DNA of 22,748 nt from an uncultured Eubacteriales bacterium (GTDB lineage: Bacteria; Bacillota; Clostridia; Oscillospirales; Acutalibacteraceae): NCBI GenBank assembly GCA_902462035.1, contig CABQAC010000004.1, positions 1 through 22,748 of the forward strand, read 5' to 3'. The translations under genes were made by a program, and so were the position numbers. The notes under the pieces are model-generated. The model was not told where the DNA came from. It saw only the letters and a program-made list of their open reading frames with translations, and searched no databases. The stretch's first letter is position 1. Each line of letters opens with the position of its first letter. This document shows positions 15,809 through 22,307 of this stretch, piece after piece.

Positions 15809-16846
15809 ATGAAAACCGCAAAAAGACTAGTCGCCCTTTTCCTTGCCTGCGCTATGGCTTTTGCCGCCGGCGCCTGCGCGTCCGGCGGAACCGCCTCGTC
15901 TGGCACTTCCAGTGTGAGGCAGAACGCATCGAATCCGTCCGTATCCCAAAAGGGCAATTACCCGGTAACGATCAAAACCCATAATTACGCCAAACAAGAG
16001 GTGGAGATCACCTTTGATAAGGCGCCGGAAAAGGTGATCTGCTACGAACTCAATTCCCTTGAAAATATGATCGCGCTAGGGCTGCAGGATAAGATCATTT
16101 TAGCGATGGGCGTACAGCCGGACGAGGTCTTGGAGGAATATCAGGGGGCGCTCAAGGACATTCCCCGCGTCCAGCAAGAATTTATTACCAAGGAAGAGGC
16201 CATCTCCCTGCAGCCGGACTTTATTTTGGCGTGGTATTCCTCTTTTTCCGACAAGCGGCTGGGCGACGTGGGCTTTTGGCACGAGCGCGACACGAATACT
16301 TACATGGCGTATAACAGCGGATTAGGAGACCAGAACCTGCAGAACGAATATAACGATATCTTGAATCTGGGCAAGATATTCGGTGTGGAGGACCGGGCGG
16401 AAGCGCTGGTAAAAGAAATGAAGGACAAAGTTTCCAAGGCCCAGGAATATGTAAAGGACAAAGAACCGGTGAATGTGGCCATTCTGGAGGACGAAGGCGA
16501 CGTATTCCGTGTTTACGGTGAAAACAGCATCGGCGGGGATATCGCCGTGCAGGTGGGCGCCAACCTGGTGGCCAAAGATAAAAACGAGAGAAAGAGCGCG
16601 GAAGACCTGGTACAGTTAAACCCCGAAATGATTTTCAGCGTCCATTTTGGTCCGCACAGTACCAGCTTGAATCCGGAAAACTGCCTGGATGTCTTTCGCA
16701 AGCCGGTTTTCCAGACCGTCAAAGCGGTAAAAGACGAAAAGCTGTATCCCGTCGACTTAAGCTTTGTCTATTCTCCTGGCGTACGGGTGACTAAATCAAT
16801 CGACTTCTTCATTGAAAAGCTGTATCCCGATTTAAAAATGGATTAA
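15809..16846 (+). CDS. btuF: Corrinoid ABC transporter substrate-binding lipoprotein, BtuF-like
   Basis: A 345-residue periplasmic-binding-protein-2 type receptor, anchored outside the membrane. The N terminus KTAKRLVALFLACAMAF followed by AAGAC is a lipoprotein signal with cysteine near residue 25, then a serine/alanine-rich linker. The body has KVICYELNSLENMIALGLQDKI, the ERDTNTYMAY region and a C-terminal half starting near PVNVAILEDEGDVFRVYGEN, as in siderophore/cobalamin receptors. The family alone covers iron-siderophore, heme and corrinoid ligands; the cobalamin riboswitch just upstream argues for a corrinoid. ATG 15809 has GGAG eight bases upstream; GTG 15800 and TTG 15803 in frame are unlikely. 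The permease gene follows after 31 bases. Confidence 0.88.
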   Translation: MKTAKRLVALFLACAMAFAAGACASGGTASSGTSSVRQNASNPSVSQKGNYPVTIKTHNYAKQEVEITFDKAPEKVICYELNSLENMIALGLQDKIILAMGVQPDEVLEEYQGALKDIPRVQQEFITKEEAISLQPDFILAWYSSFSDKRLGDVGFWHERDTNTYMAYNSGLGDQNLQNEYNDILNLGKIFGVEDRAEALVKEMKDKVSKAQEYVKDKEPVNVAILEDEGDVFRVYGENSIGGDIAVQVGANLVAKDKNERKSAEDLVQLNPEMIFSVHFGPHSTSLNPENCLDVFRKPVFQTVKAVKDEKLYPVDLSFVYSPGVRVTKSIDFFIEKLYPDLKMD

Positions 16847-16877
16847 GGGAACCGGAAACAGAAAGGAAAACAATTCG

Positions 16878-17957
16878 ATGGAGAAAACACGGAAGCTATC
16901 CCGCCTGACTCAGACGCCCACAGCGTTTGCGGTCACCCTGGCGGTGTTGGCGGCGGCGCTGGTTTTGTCGATCATTTTTGCCGTTAACCTGGGTACGATG
17001 AATATCTCCGCAAAGGAGATTGGCGGCGTGGTTTTGTATAAGGTATTCGGCGCGGGGGACCCGGCTGTATACGGCAGCGGACCAGTGGCCGACGTGGTGT
17101 GGTATGTGCGCCTTCCGCGCATTGTTTTGGCTATTGCCGTGGGTATGGCGCTTTCCGTCAGCGGTGTGGTTATGCAGGCGATTGTGAAGAACCCATTGGC
17201 GGACCCTTATGTTTTGGGAATCTCGTCCGGCGCGTCCCTAGGCGCGACGCTGGCGCTGCTGTTGGGGTTCGGCACCTTTTTTGGCGGGAACTTTGTCGGA
17301 ATCACCGCTTTTCTGGGCGCTTTTGTCATTTCGCTTGGCGTGATGCTTCTAGCCAACACCGGCGGCAGGGCCAACACCACAAAACTGCTTCTGGCGGGCA
17401 TGGCTTTAAGCGCCGTCTGCTCGGCGTTCAGTAATTTTGTCGTATACATCAGCGACGATAAGGACGCGATGAAATCCGTGACCTATTGGCTTATGGGGAG
17501 CCTTGCGGGGGCGGATTGGGCCAACATTGCTTGGATTTTGCCCATTATCTTAATTGGAACGCTCTTTTTTTGGACGCAATACCGCACCTTAAACTTGATG
17601 CTTTTGGGGGATGACGCGTCCATCACCTTGGGTACCGACCTGCACCGTTGGCGTCAGGTATATTTGCTTATTTCGGCGGCGATGGTGGGGTTTGTGGTTT
17701 ACGCGTCCGGCATGATCGGCTTTGTGGGCCTTGTTGTGCCCCATGTGGTACGGATGATCTTCGGGACTGACCACAAAAGGCTTGTTCCGCTTTCCGCGCT
17801 CATCGGGGCGATCTTTCTCATCTGGGCGGACGTGCTCTGCCGCGTGCTGATTCAGGGGACGGAACTTCCCATCGGTATCTTGACTTCCATGGTCGGCGCG
17901 CCGTGCTTTATTTATTTGATGGTTCGCCGCCGTTATGGATTTGGAGGAAAAGACTGA
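16878..17957 (+). CDS. btuC: Corrinoid ABC transporter permease, BtuC/FecCD family
   Basis: A 359-residue polytopic membrane protein of the FecCD/BtuC family. An N-terminal cytoplasmic stretch is followed by a first membrane segment (about residues 15-40). Then comes the family signature VWYVRLPRIVLAIAVGMALS with GVVMQAIVKNPLADPYVLGISSGASLGA. The cytoplasmic coupling region that contacts the ATPase is in the later part, near SGMIGFVGLVVPHVVRMIFGTDHK. About ten hydrophobic segments can be counted. ATG 16878 follows GAAAGGAAAAC. Its TGA shares a base with the ATG of the ATPase gene. The substrate is inferred from the riboswitch and neighbours. Confidence 0.92.
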   Translation: MEKTRKLSRLTQTPTAFAVTLAVLAAALVLSIIFAVNLGTMNISAKEIGGVVLYKVFGAGDPAVYGSGPVADVVWYVRLPRIVLAIAVGMALSVSGVVMQAIVKNPLADPYVLGISSGASLGATLALLLGFGTFFGGNFVGITAFLGAFVISLGVMLLANTGGRANTTKLLLAGMALSAVCSAFSNFVVYISDDKDAMKSVTYWLMGSLAGADWANIAWILPIILIGTLFFWTQYRTLNLMLLGDDASITLGTDLHRWRQVYLLISAAMVGFVVYASGMIGFVGLVVPHVVRMIFGTDHKRLVPLSALIGAIFLIWADVLCRVLIQGTELPIGILTSMVGAPCFIYLMVRRRYGFGGKD

Positions 17958-18754
17958 TGGATTTGGTCGCAAAGGATATTCAAACTTCCCTGGGCGGCGT
18001 TAAAATTCTAAACGGCGTAACGCTGCGCTTGCATAAGGGGGAATTTGTGGGGGTAATCGGCCCCAACGGCAGCGGGAAGAGCACCTTTTTAAAATGCGTT
18101 TACCGCGTATTAAAGCCCGAATCCGGTGCGGTATATTTGGATGGAAAGGAGCTTCGCCGTTATTCCGTCAAAGAATCCGCCCAAAAGATGGCGGTTGTCG
18201 CACAGCATAATTATTATAATTTCGAATTTACGGTTCAGGAGGTCGTACTCATGGGCCGCTCCCCGCACAAAAGGCCCCTGGATCGGGATACGGAGGAGGA
18301 TTATCAGATCGTGGCGGAATCCCTTTCCAAGGTGGGAATGGCCGATTTTGCCAGCCGCAGCTTTTCTACATTATCCGGCGGGGAGCAGCAGCGGGTTTTA
18401 CTGGCCCGCGCTTTGGCGCAGCGGACGGGGTGTTTGATTTTGGACGAGCCCACCAACCATTTGGATATAAAATATCAATTGCAGCTGATGGATATTGTCA
18501 AGACGCTGGATTTGACGGTAATCGCGGCCATCCATGACTTGAACATCGCGGCTATGTACTGCGACCGGATTTATGTGGTGCAGCATGGACAAGCCGTGGC
18601 GTGCGGAACCCCGAAGGAGGTTTTGACCTCCGATTTGATCCGGGAGATTTATGAGGTCGAAGCGGATGTTGCACAGGACGCCGATGGCCAGCTGCATATC
18701 CTATACCACCCATCTCATCTGCAGCGGCAGAGGGAAATGATGTTTTCACAATAA
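17957..18754 (+). CDS. btuD: Corrinoid ABC transporter ATP-binding protein, BtuD/FecE-like
   Basis: A 265-residue ABC ATPase that powers the importer at the cytoplasmic face. Walker A is GPNGSGKST at residues 35-43, the Q-loop is in VVAQHNYYNF, the signature LSGGEQQRV starts at residue 139, Walker B is CLILDEPTNHLD with D163 and E164, and the switch histidine is in AAIHDLNIAAMYCDRI. ATG 17957 overlaps the btuC stop (TGATG); the longer frame from 17903 lies inside btuC. The C-terminal 35 residues beyond the core resemble those of the FecE group (EVEADVAQDADGQLHILYH). Confidence 0.93.
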   Translation: MDLVAKDIQTSLGGVKILNGVTLRLHKGEFVGVIGPNGSGKSTFLKCVYRVLKPESGAVYLDGKELRRYSVKESAQKMAVVAQHNYYNFEFTVQEVVLMGRSPHKRPLDRDTEEDYQIVAESLSKVGMADFASRSFSTLSGGEQQRVLLARALAQRTGCLILDEPTNHLDIKYQLQLMDIVKTLDLTVIAAIHDLNIAAMYCDRIYVVQHGQAVACGTPKEVLTSDLIREIYEVEADVAQDADGQLHILYHPSHLQRQREMMFSQ

Positions 18755-18851
18755 TCCTGGCGGTTATCCCCGCCTAAGAAGAGAAGGATGCGGACCGATA
18801 TTGCCCAAATGATTCAATCATTCCATCTTAGCTTGAAAGGTGGCCGAACCA

Positions 18852-19187
18852 ATGAAGCGAATTGCGATGCTCAATTGTCTAAAATCCAACAATGTTTGCA
18901 CGGGCGCCGCCTGCCTGCAGGCATTGGAGCAGCGGAGAAAGGCTTTCGCCAGTTATGGGGAGGAGGAGGTCCGTCTTCTCGCCTTTATGCGGTGCAACGG
19001 TTGCGAGAAAAATCCAGAGCAGGATTTGGGAATGCAGGAAAAGCTGGACCGTCTCCAGTCCATCGGGGTCGAGATTATCCACGCGGGAGCGTGCACCCAA
19101 AAACGCGGCGGCGAATGTCCCACCATTACGGCGATTCTAAAAATGTGTGAGGAACGCGGTATGCAGGTGGTTCGCGGAACACATTGA
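18852..19187 (+). CDS. Small cysteine-rich CGGC-domain-like protein
   Basis: A 111-residue soluble protein with a likely metal-binding arrangement: C9, C16, C21, C48 and C51 (FMRCNGCEKNP), then H77, C81, C89 and C99 in IHAGACTQKRGGECP. The order and spacing recall the CGGC domain family (PF08821), whose function is not established. It follows the btuD ATPase gene by 97 bases with no clear terminator or promoter between, so it is probably the fourth gene of the cobalamin-riboswitch transcript. A role with cobalt, corrinoids or another metal is inference only. ATG 18852 has AAAGGTGG about eight bases upstream; GTG 18840 is an alternative. The overlapping open frame from 18788 is judged a shadow. 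Confidence 0.8.
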   Translation: MKRIAMLNCLKSNNVCTGAACLQALEQRRKAFASYGEEEVRLLAFMRCNGCEKNPEQDLGMQEKLDRLQSIGVEIIHAGACTQKRGGECPTITAILKMCEERGMQVVRGTH

Positions 19188-19326
19188 GCAAAATGAAAAG
19201 CAGCGAAATATTCGTTGAGATAAACGCCGCTATGGAAGTATTGAAAATGAACGAACTTAGTTTTCGCGTCTGCAAAAGCCATATGAAAAGAGCTCTTTCG
19301 TCTCTAACTACATATCCCAATAGAAA

Positions 19327-19366
19327 TAGCAGGGTATCATCGCCGAAAGGCGATGATACCCTGCTA
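19327..19366. repeat. Perfect 18-bp inverted repeat with GAAA loop
   Basis: TAGCAGGGTATCATCGCC at 19327-19344 and its exact reverse complement at 19349-19366 surround GAAA, so the RNA would form an 18-base-pair stem with a GNRA tetraloop. Only CAAAAAATTC follows on the plus strand and TTTCTATT on the minus strand, so it is not a classic U-run terminator in either direction. It could be a dispersed palindromic repeat, an RNA-processing site or a weak terminator. It sits in an AT-richer intergenic stretch after the CGGC-protein gene. Confidence 0.75.
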
Positions 19367-19386
19367 CAAAAAATTCTATCCTGATG

Positions 19387-19414
19387 AATGCGCGCCTGAC
19401 AGAGCGCATTTTTT
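19387..19414 (+). terminator. Intrinsic terminator ending the importer operon
   Basis: AATGCGC at 19387-19393 pairs with GCGCATT at 19404-19410 around a ten-base loop, followed by a run of six Ts (19409-19414). It stands between the plus-strand CGGC-protein gene and the convergent minus-strand DUF1294 gene, and only the plus strand has the T run. Confidence 0.75.
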
Positions 19415-19417
19415 GCT

Positions 19418-19702
19418 TTAAAGAAGCACAGCCAAACACGCCCAGAAGACCGCGGCGGCTTGAAAAGCAAGCAAGACCGGCAGTCCGACCATAAAACGCT
19501 TGTGCTTCGTTTTATGGTGGATTGTCTTCATGGTAAGCAGCATCCCGGCCGCGCCGCCCATTCCGGCCAATAAAAACAATGTCTTTTCTGGGATCCGCCA
19601 ACCGTTGCGGCGGGACCGCCGCTTATCCTGCCAGGCGGCAAAAGCGGCGGTCAAATTGATCAGAACCAGGTAACAGAACAATCCAATCATCCAAACAGGC
19701 AA
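19418..19702 (-). CDS. DUF1294 family small membrane protein
   Basis: About 94 residues. A hydrophobic N-terminal segment (MIGLFCYLVLINLTAAFAAW) is followed by the DUF1294 core: a basic stretch DKRRSRRNGWRIPE, a second hydrophobic segment with LLAGMGGAAGMLLTM, then HHKTKHKRFMVGLP and a last membrane segment at the C terminus. The function of the family is unknown. The start is uncertain. TTG at 19702-19700 has AAAGGA about ten bases upstream and is used here; ATG at 19690 gives 90 residues but lacks a good ribosome binding site. A promoter is visible upstream at 19740-19768. It is transcribed toward the importer operon and divergently from the GHL10 gene. Confidence 0.82.
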   Translation of the reverse strand: MPVWMIGLFCYLVLINLTAAFAAWQDKRRSRRNGWRIPEKTLFLLAGMGGAAGMLLTMKTIHHKTKHKRFMVGLPVLLAFQAAAVFWACLAVLL

Positions 19703-19739
19703 ATTCCAGACATCCTTTGCATATATATTTTCAAAAGAG

Positions 19740-19768
19740 ATCCTAGCTGATGATGCAAACAATGTCAA
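19740..19768 (-). promoter_or_regulatory. Probable sigma-A promoter of the DUF1294 gene
   Basis: On the minus strand TTGACA (19768-19763) is a perfect -35, followed after 17 bases by TAGGAT (19745-19740), four of six bases of the -10 consensus. The start site would be near 19733, giving a leader of about 30 bases that contains the AAAGGA ribosome binding site. Confidence 0.6.
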
Positions 19769-19793
19769 CCAAAAAGAAGGATTGGAGCGTTCC

Positions 19794-21056
19794 ATGAGAA
19801 GACGGCCGTTATTGCTGACCCTGCTGCTGATCCTGGCCGGCGTCGCCGCAGCGCTGGTCATCAACCATTATAATCCGCTTTTTTGGGGAAGAGGGCCTGT
19901 GCCCACCCAGCCCAATGCGGCAGCCTCCAGCGCAGCGTCCTCGGGAGGCGTGTCCTATCAGGAATCTTTTAACGCGGTCTGGGTCCCCGTCATGTCGCTG
20001 ACGATGGCTGGGGAATCGGACCAAAGCGAGCAAGCCTTTCAGCGCAAATTTGAAACCATTGCCGCCACAGCTAAGGAGATGGGCTTTGACGCGCTCATTG
20101 TTCATGTCCGGCCTTTTGGAGACGCGCTGTACCCATCGAATTATTATCCTTGGTCCCATGCGCTGACCGGTATCCAGGGGAAAGACCCAGGGTACGACCC
20201 TTTGGCGGATATGGTGGATATCGCCCATCGGATGGGCCTGGAGCTGCACGCTTGGGTTAACCCCCTGCGCATTCGCGTAAATAATTCGCCCGAAGCACTG
20301 GCCGCCGCCAATCCCTGCGAGATTTGGAAAATAGACAACGATCCGGCAAATGACTCCTGGACCGTGGATTTGGGGGAGAAGGGCATTTATTACAATCCGA
20401 GCTATCCCGAAGTCCGCAAGCTGATTATCAACGGAATCCGGGAAATTGTGGAGCATTACGACGTAGACGGCGTGCATATGGACGATTATTTTTATCCGAC
20501 CCAGGATGCGTCCTTTGACCAGGCCGCCTACCAGCAGTATCAAAACCAAATCAGTTCGGGCAGCGCCGCGTTGGATTTGGAACGGTGGCGGGTGCAGAAT
20601 ATCAATGCGCTCGTCAGCGGTATTTACTCCGCGGTCAAATCCATCAAGCCCTCGGTGGTTTTTGGTATCGCGCCCCAAGGCAATATGGAAAACTGCAAGA
20701 ATATGTACGCCGATATCAAAACCTGGGGAACCGTCAATGGGTATGTCGATTATTTGTGCCCACAGATGTATTTTACCTTTGATCATCCCTATCAGCCATA
20801 TGGCGACGTGGCAAAGGCATGGCGGGAGATGGTAACGCTGCCGTCTGTGCGCTTATACGCCGGCCTTGCCGTTTATAAAGCGGGCTCCCCAGACGTGGAC
20901 AACGGCCTGTGGGGAAAAGAGGAGAATATCCTTAAGCGGGAATTGGAATTTGCCCTTCAGAATGGATTTGACGGCGGCTTCTTTTATTCCTACGACTATT
21001 TAAAAGCCGAACAGACCGCCAAGGAGATGGAAAATCTGGCGGATCTTTTAACCTGA
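19794..21056 (+). CDS. Secreted or membrane-anchored GHL10 (DUF187) family glycosyl-hydrolase-like protein
   Basis: A 420-residue protein. It starts with MRRRPLLLTLLLILAGVAAALVI-type residues, a signal peptide or membrane anchor, then a serine/alanine linker, then a GHL10 domain from about residue 60. Recognisable stretches are NAVWVPVMSL, MGFDALIVHVRPFGDALYPS, MGLELHAWVNPLRIRV, NPSYPEVRKLIINGIREIV, YDVDGVHMDDYFYP and YVDYLCPQMYFTFDHPYQPY. This is the YngK-like family (PF02638), TIM-barrel proteins thought to act on cell-wall or other polysaccharide; the substrate is not established. ATG 19794 has GGAG six bases upstream; TTG 19782 is too close to AAGAAGG. I see no convincing plus-strand promoter in the short upstream region. 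A strong terminator follows at once. Confidence 0.9.
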   Translation: MRRRPLLLTLLLILAGVAAALVINHYNPLFWGRGPVPTQPNAAASSAASSGGVSYQESFNAVWVPVMSLTMAGESDQSEQAFQRKFETIAATAKEMGFDALIVHVRPFGDALYPSNYYPWSHALTGIQGKDPGYDPLADMVDIAHRMGLELHAWVNPLRIRVNNSPEALAAANPCEIWKIDNDPANDSWTVDLGEKGIYYNPSYPEVRKLIINGIREIVEHYDVDGVHMDDYFYPTQDASFDQAAYQQYQNQISSGSAALDLERWRVQNINALVSGIYSAVKSIKPSVVFGIAPQGNMENCKNMYADIKTWGTVNGYVDYLCPQMYFTFDHPYQPYGDVAKAWREMVTLPSVRLYAGLAVYKAGSPDVDNGLWGKEENILKRELEFALQNGFDGGFFYSYDYLKAEQTAKEMENLADLLT

Positions 21057-21062
21057 TATTGA

Positions 21063-21093
21063 AAAACCCCCGCGGCAAAGCCGCGGGGGTTTT
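21063..21093. terminator. Bidirectional intrinsic terminator between convergent operons
   Basis: AAAACCCCCGCGGC at 21063-21076 and GCCGCGGGGGTTTT at 21080-21093 form a 14-base-pair GC-rich stem with an AAA loop. The flanking A and T runs allow it to end transcription of the GHL10 gene on the plus strand and of rpsF-ssb-rpsR on the minus strand. Confidence 0.92.
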
Positions 21094-21107
21094 GAATGCA
21101 GGATGAA

Positions 21108-21359
21108 TCAATCGCTGCTAAAGGGCAGCAAAGCAAGATGACGGGCGCGCTTGATGGCGATGGTCAGCTCACGCTGATGACGCGCGCAGGTGCCGGTCAC
21201 ACGGCGGGGAAGAATTTTCGCCCGCTCGGAGATGAATCTCCGCAGCTTCGGGTATTCTTTATAATCGATGGTCTGAACCTTGTCTACGCAAAAGCTGCAA
21301 ACCTTTTTGCGGCCCTTGCGGCCACCGCGGCGATTGTCTCTTTCCGGTCTTTCAGCCAT
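21108..21359 (-). CDS. rpsR: Small-subunit ribosomal protein S18
   Basis: An 83-residue protein with a basic N terminus (ERPERDNRRGGRKGRKK), then VCSFCVDKVQTIDYKEYPKLRRFISERAKILPRR followed by VTGTCARHQRELTIAIKRARHLALLPF, unmistakable for S18. It binds the 30S platform together with S6. Three of the cysteines of the zinc-binding (C+) form are visible (C-x2-C and TGTCARHQ). The ribosome binding site AAGGAGGT is six to eight bases before the ATG. It is the last gene of the rpsF-ssb-rpsR operon, 39 bases after ssb. Confidence 0.98.
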   Translation of the reverse strand: MAERPERDNRRGGRKGRKKVCSFCVDKVQTIDYKEYPKLRRFISERAKILPRRVTGTCARHQRELTIAIKRARHLALLPFSSD

Positions 21360-21398
21360 GACACAAACCTCCTTTTCTATAAATGAGCAGCAAAACGT

Positions 21399-21839
21399 TT
21401 AGAACGGCAGATCGTCGTCGTCCGAAATTTCTACAAAATCTCCGGTATCCCCGCTTGCATAGGATGTGGTTTGGTTACTGCCGGCCGGTTGGGGAGCCTG
21501 AGAAGAAGCGGCTGCATCGCGCTTGGATTCGCAGAAGTGGGCGTTTTCGGCCACAACTTCAAACGCTCTGCGGTTGACGCCGTTTTTATCGGTGTAGCTG
21601 CGGGTGGTTAAATACCCCTGCACGCAGATCAGGTTCCCTTTATGAAAGAACCGGGTAATAAACTCCGCAGTGTTGCGCCAGGCGACAATGTCAAAAAAAT
21701 CGGTTTGCCGCTCGGCGCCGGACCGCTGAAACGGACGGTCAACAGCAATCGAAAAGGTGGTGACCGACACACCGTTGGGCGTAGTACGCAATTCGGGATC
21801 CGCGGTCAACCTGCCCATAAACACGACTGAATTCAGCAT
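21399..21839 (-). CDS. ssb: Single-stranded DNA-binding protein
   Basis: A 146-residue SSB. The OB fold (residues 1-105) starts MLNSVVFMGRLTADPELRTTPNG and includes FFDIVAWRNTAEF and VQGYLTTRSYTDKNG. A flexible Q/S/A-rich linker follows, and the acidic tail ends DDDDLPF, the tip that recruits replication and repair partners. It acts in replication, recombination and repair. ATG at 21839 has AAAGGAGG about eight bases upstream. It lies between rpsF (15-base gap) and rpsR, the standard Gram-positive order. Confidence 0.98.
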   Translation of the reverse strand: MLNSVVFMGRLTADPELRTTPNGVSVTTFSIAVDRPFQRSGAERQTDFFDIVAWRNTAEFITRFFHKGNLICVQGYLTTRSYTDKNGVNRRAFEVVAENAHFCESKRDAAASSQAPQPAGSNQTTSYASGDTGDFVEISDDDDLPF

Positions 21840-21854
21840 CGGACGAATCCTCCT

Positions 21855-22151
21855 TTAGGCTTCTTTTTTCACAACGAGGGAACGAATCACGCCATCGGTG
21901 ATGTTGTAAATTCGATCCAATTCCGCCGGGAATTCCGCGTCGCTCGTAAAATTGAAAAGGACGTAATAGCCTTCGGATTCCTTATTGATCAGATAGGCCA
22001 GCTTGCGCTTTCCCCAAACGTCGACTCCGTCAAGCGTCGCATTTTTTTCGATCAGATCCTTGAATTTGGTCACGGTAGCTTCGATTTCCTCGTCGCTCAG
22101 CTTGACCGAAAGGACCAACACGCTTTCGTAAGCATTCTGAATGGTTGACAT
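21855..22151 (-). CDS. rpsF: Small-subunit ribosomal protein S6
   Basis: A 98-residue protein beginning MSTIQNAYESVLVLSVKLSDEEIEA and containing DVWGKRKLAYLINKESEGYYVLFNF and RIYNITDGVIRSLVVKKE, as expected for S6, the partner of S18 on the 30S platform. The ATG at 22151 is set by AAGGAGGTG seven bases upstream; the frame extends to 22175, but the eight added residues would cover the ribosome binding site. It is first in the operon, with a near-consensus promoter about 90 bases upstream. Confidence 0.97.
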   Translation of the reverse strand: MSTIQNAYESVLVLSVKLSDEEIEATVTKFKDLIEKNATLDGVDVWGKRKLAYLINKESEGYYVLFNFTSDAEFPAELDRIYNITDGVIRSLVVKKEA

Positions 22152-22179
22152 GTGGTTGCACCTCCTTTTGGACATAAGG

Positions 22180-22200
22180 CCCCATTTGTTTAAGATGGAG
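22180..22200 (-). other. Hairpin in the leader of the rpsF operon
   Basis: In the transcript, CTCCAT (22200-22195) can pair with ATGGGG (22185-22180) around a nine-base loop, about 30 bases before the rpsF start. Known S6:S18-binding leaders regulate such operons through a structure with a conserved CCG; I do not see a clear CCG here, so this assignment stays open. Confidence 0.3.
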
Positions 22201-22244
22201 CAAGGATTGGTTGTTCCTATGCTTAGCGCTGCAGTAACTAGCTA

Positions 22245-22273
22245 ATTATAGCAGGACATGGTGGATTCGTCAA
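22245..22273 (-). promoter_or_regulatory. Sigma-A promoter of rpsF-ssb-rpsR
   Basis: On the minus strand TTGACG (22273-22268) and a perfect TATAAT (22250-22245) are separated by exactly 17 bases. The start site would be near 22238, giving a leader of about 87 bases before rpsF. It lies in the short gap after the phosphofructokinase gene, so the ribosomal operon is transcribed on its own. Confidence 0.88.
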
Positions 22274-22307
22274 GAAAAAGGTGGAAATCAACCCAAAACA
22301 GCAAGGA

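Noticed and set aside
18759..18774. Short GGCGG/CCGCC hairpin after the btuD gene
   Set aside because: The stem is only five base pairs and no T run follows, so it is not called a terminator; the CGGC-protein gene is kept in the same transcript.
18788..19150. A 120-codon plus-strand open frame starting after GAGAAGG
   Set aside because: It overlaps almost entirely the cysteine-rich CGGC-type gene in another frame, shows no family features, and its GAGAAGG lies directly against the ATG, too close for a ribosome binding site.
19184..19384. A 66-codon plus-strand open frame with a TTG start
   Set aside because: It has no recognised features, no good ribosome binding site and reads through the perfect 18-bp palindrome. 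It is better explained as non-coding, though a small protein cannot be excluded.
19809..20786. A 325-codon minus-strand open frame opposite the GHL10 gene
   Set aside because: Antisense shadow of a well-recognised gene, with no ribosome binding site or family pattern noticed.
22275..22300. Possible terminator after the phosphofructokinase gene on the minus strand
   Set aside because: GGTTG/CCACC pairs imperfectly with a very small loop and the T run overlaps the -35 region of the rpsF promoter. Too weak to call.
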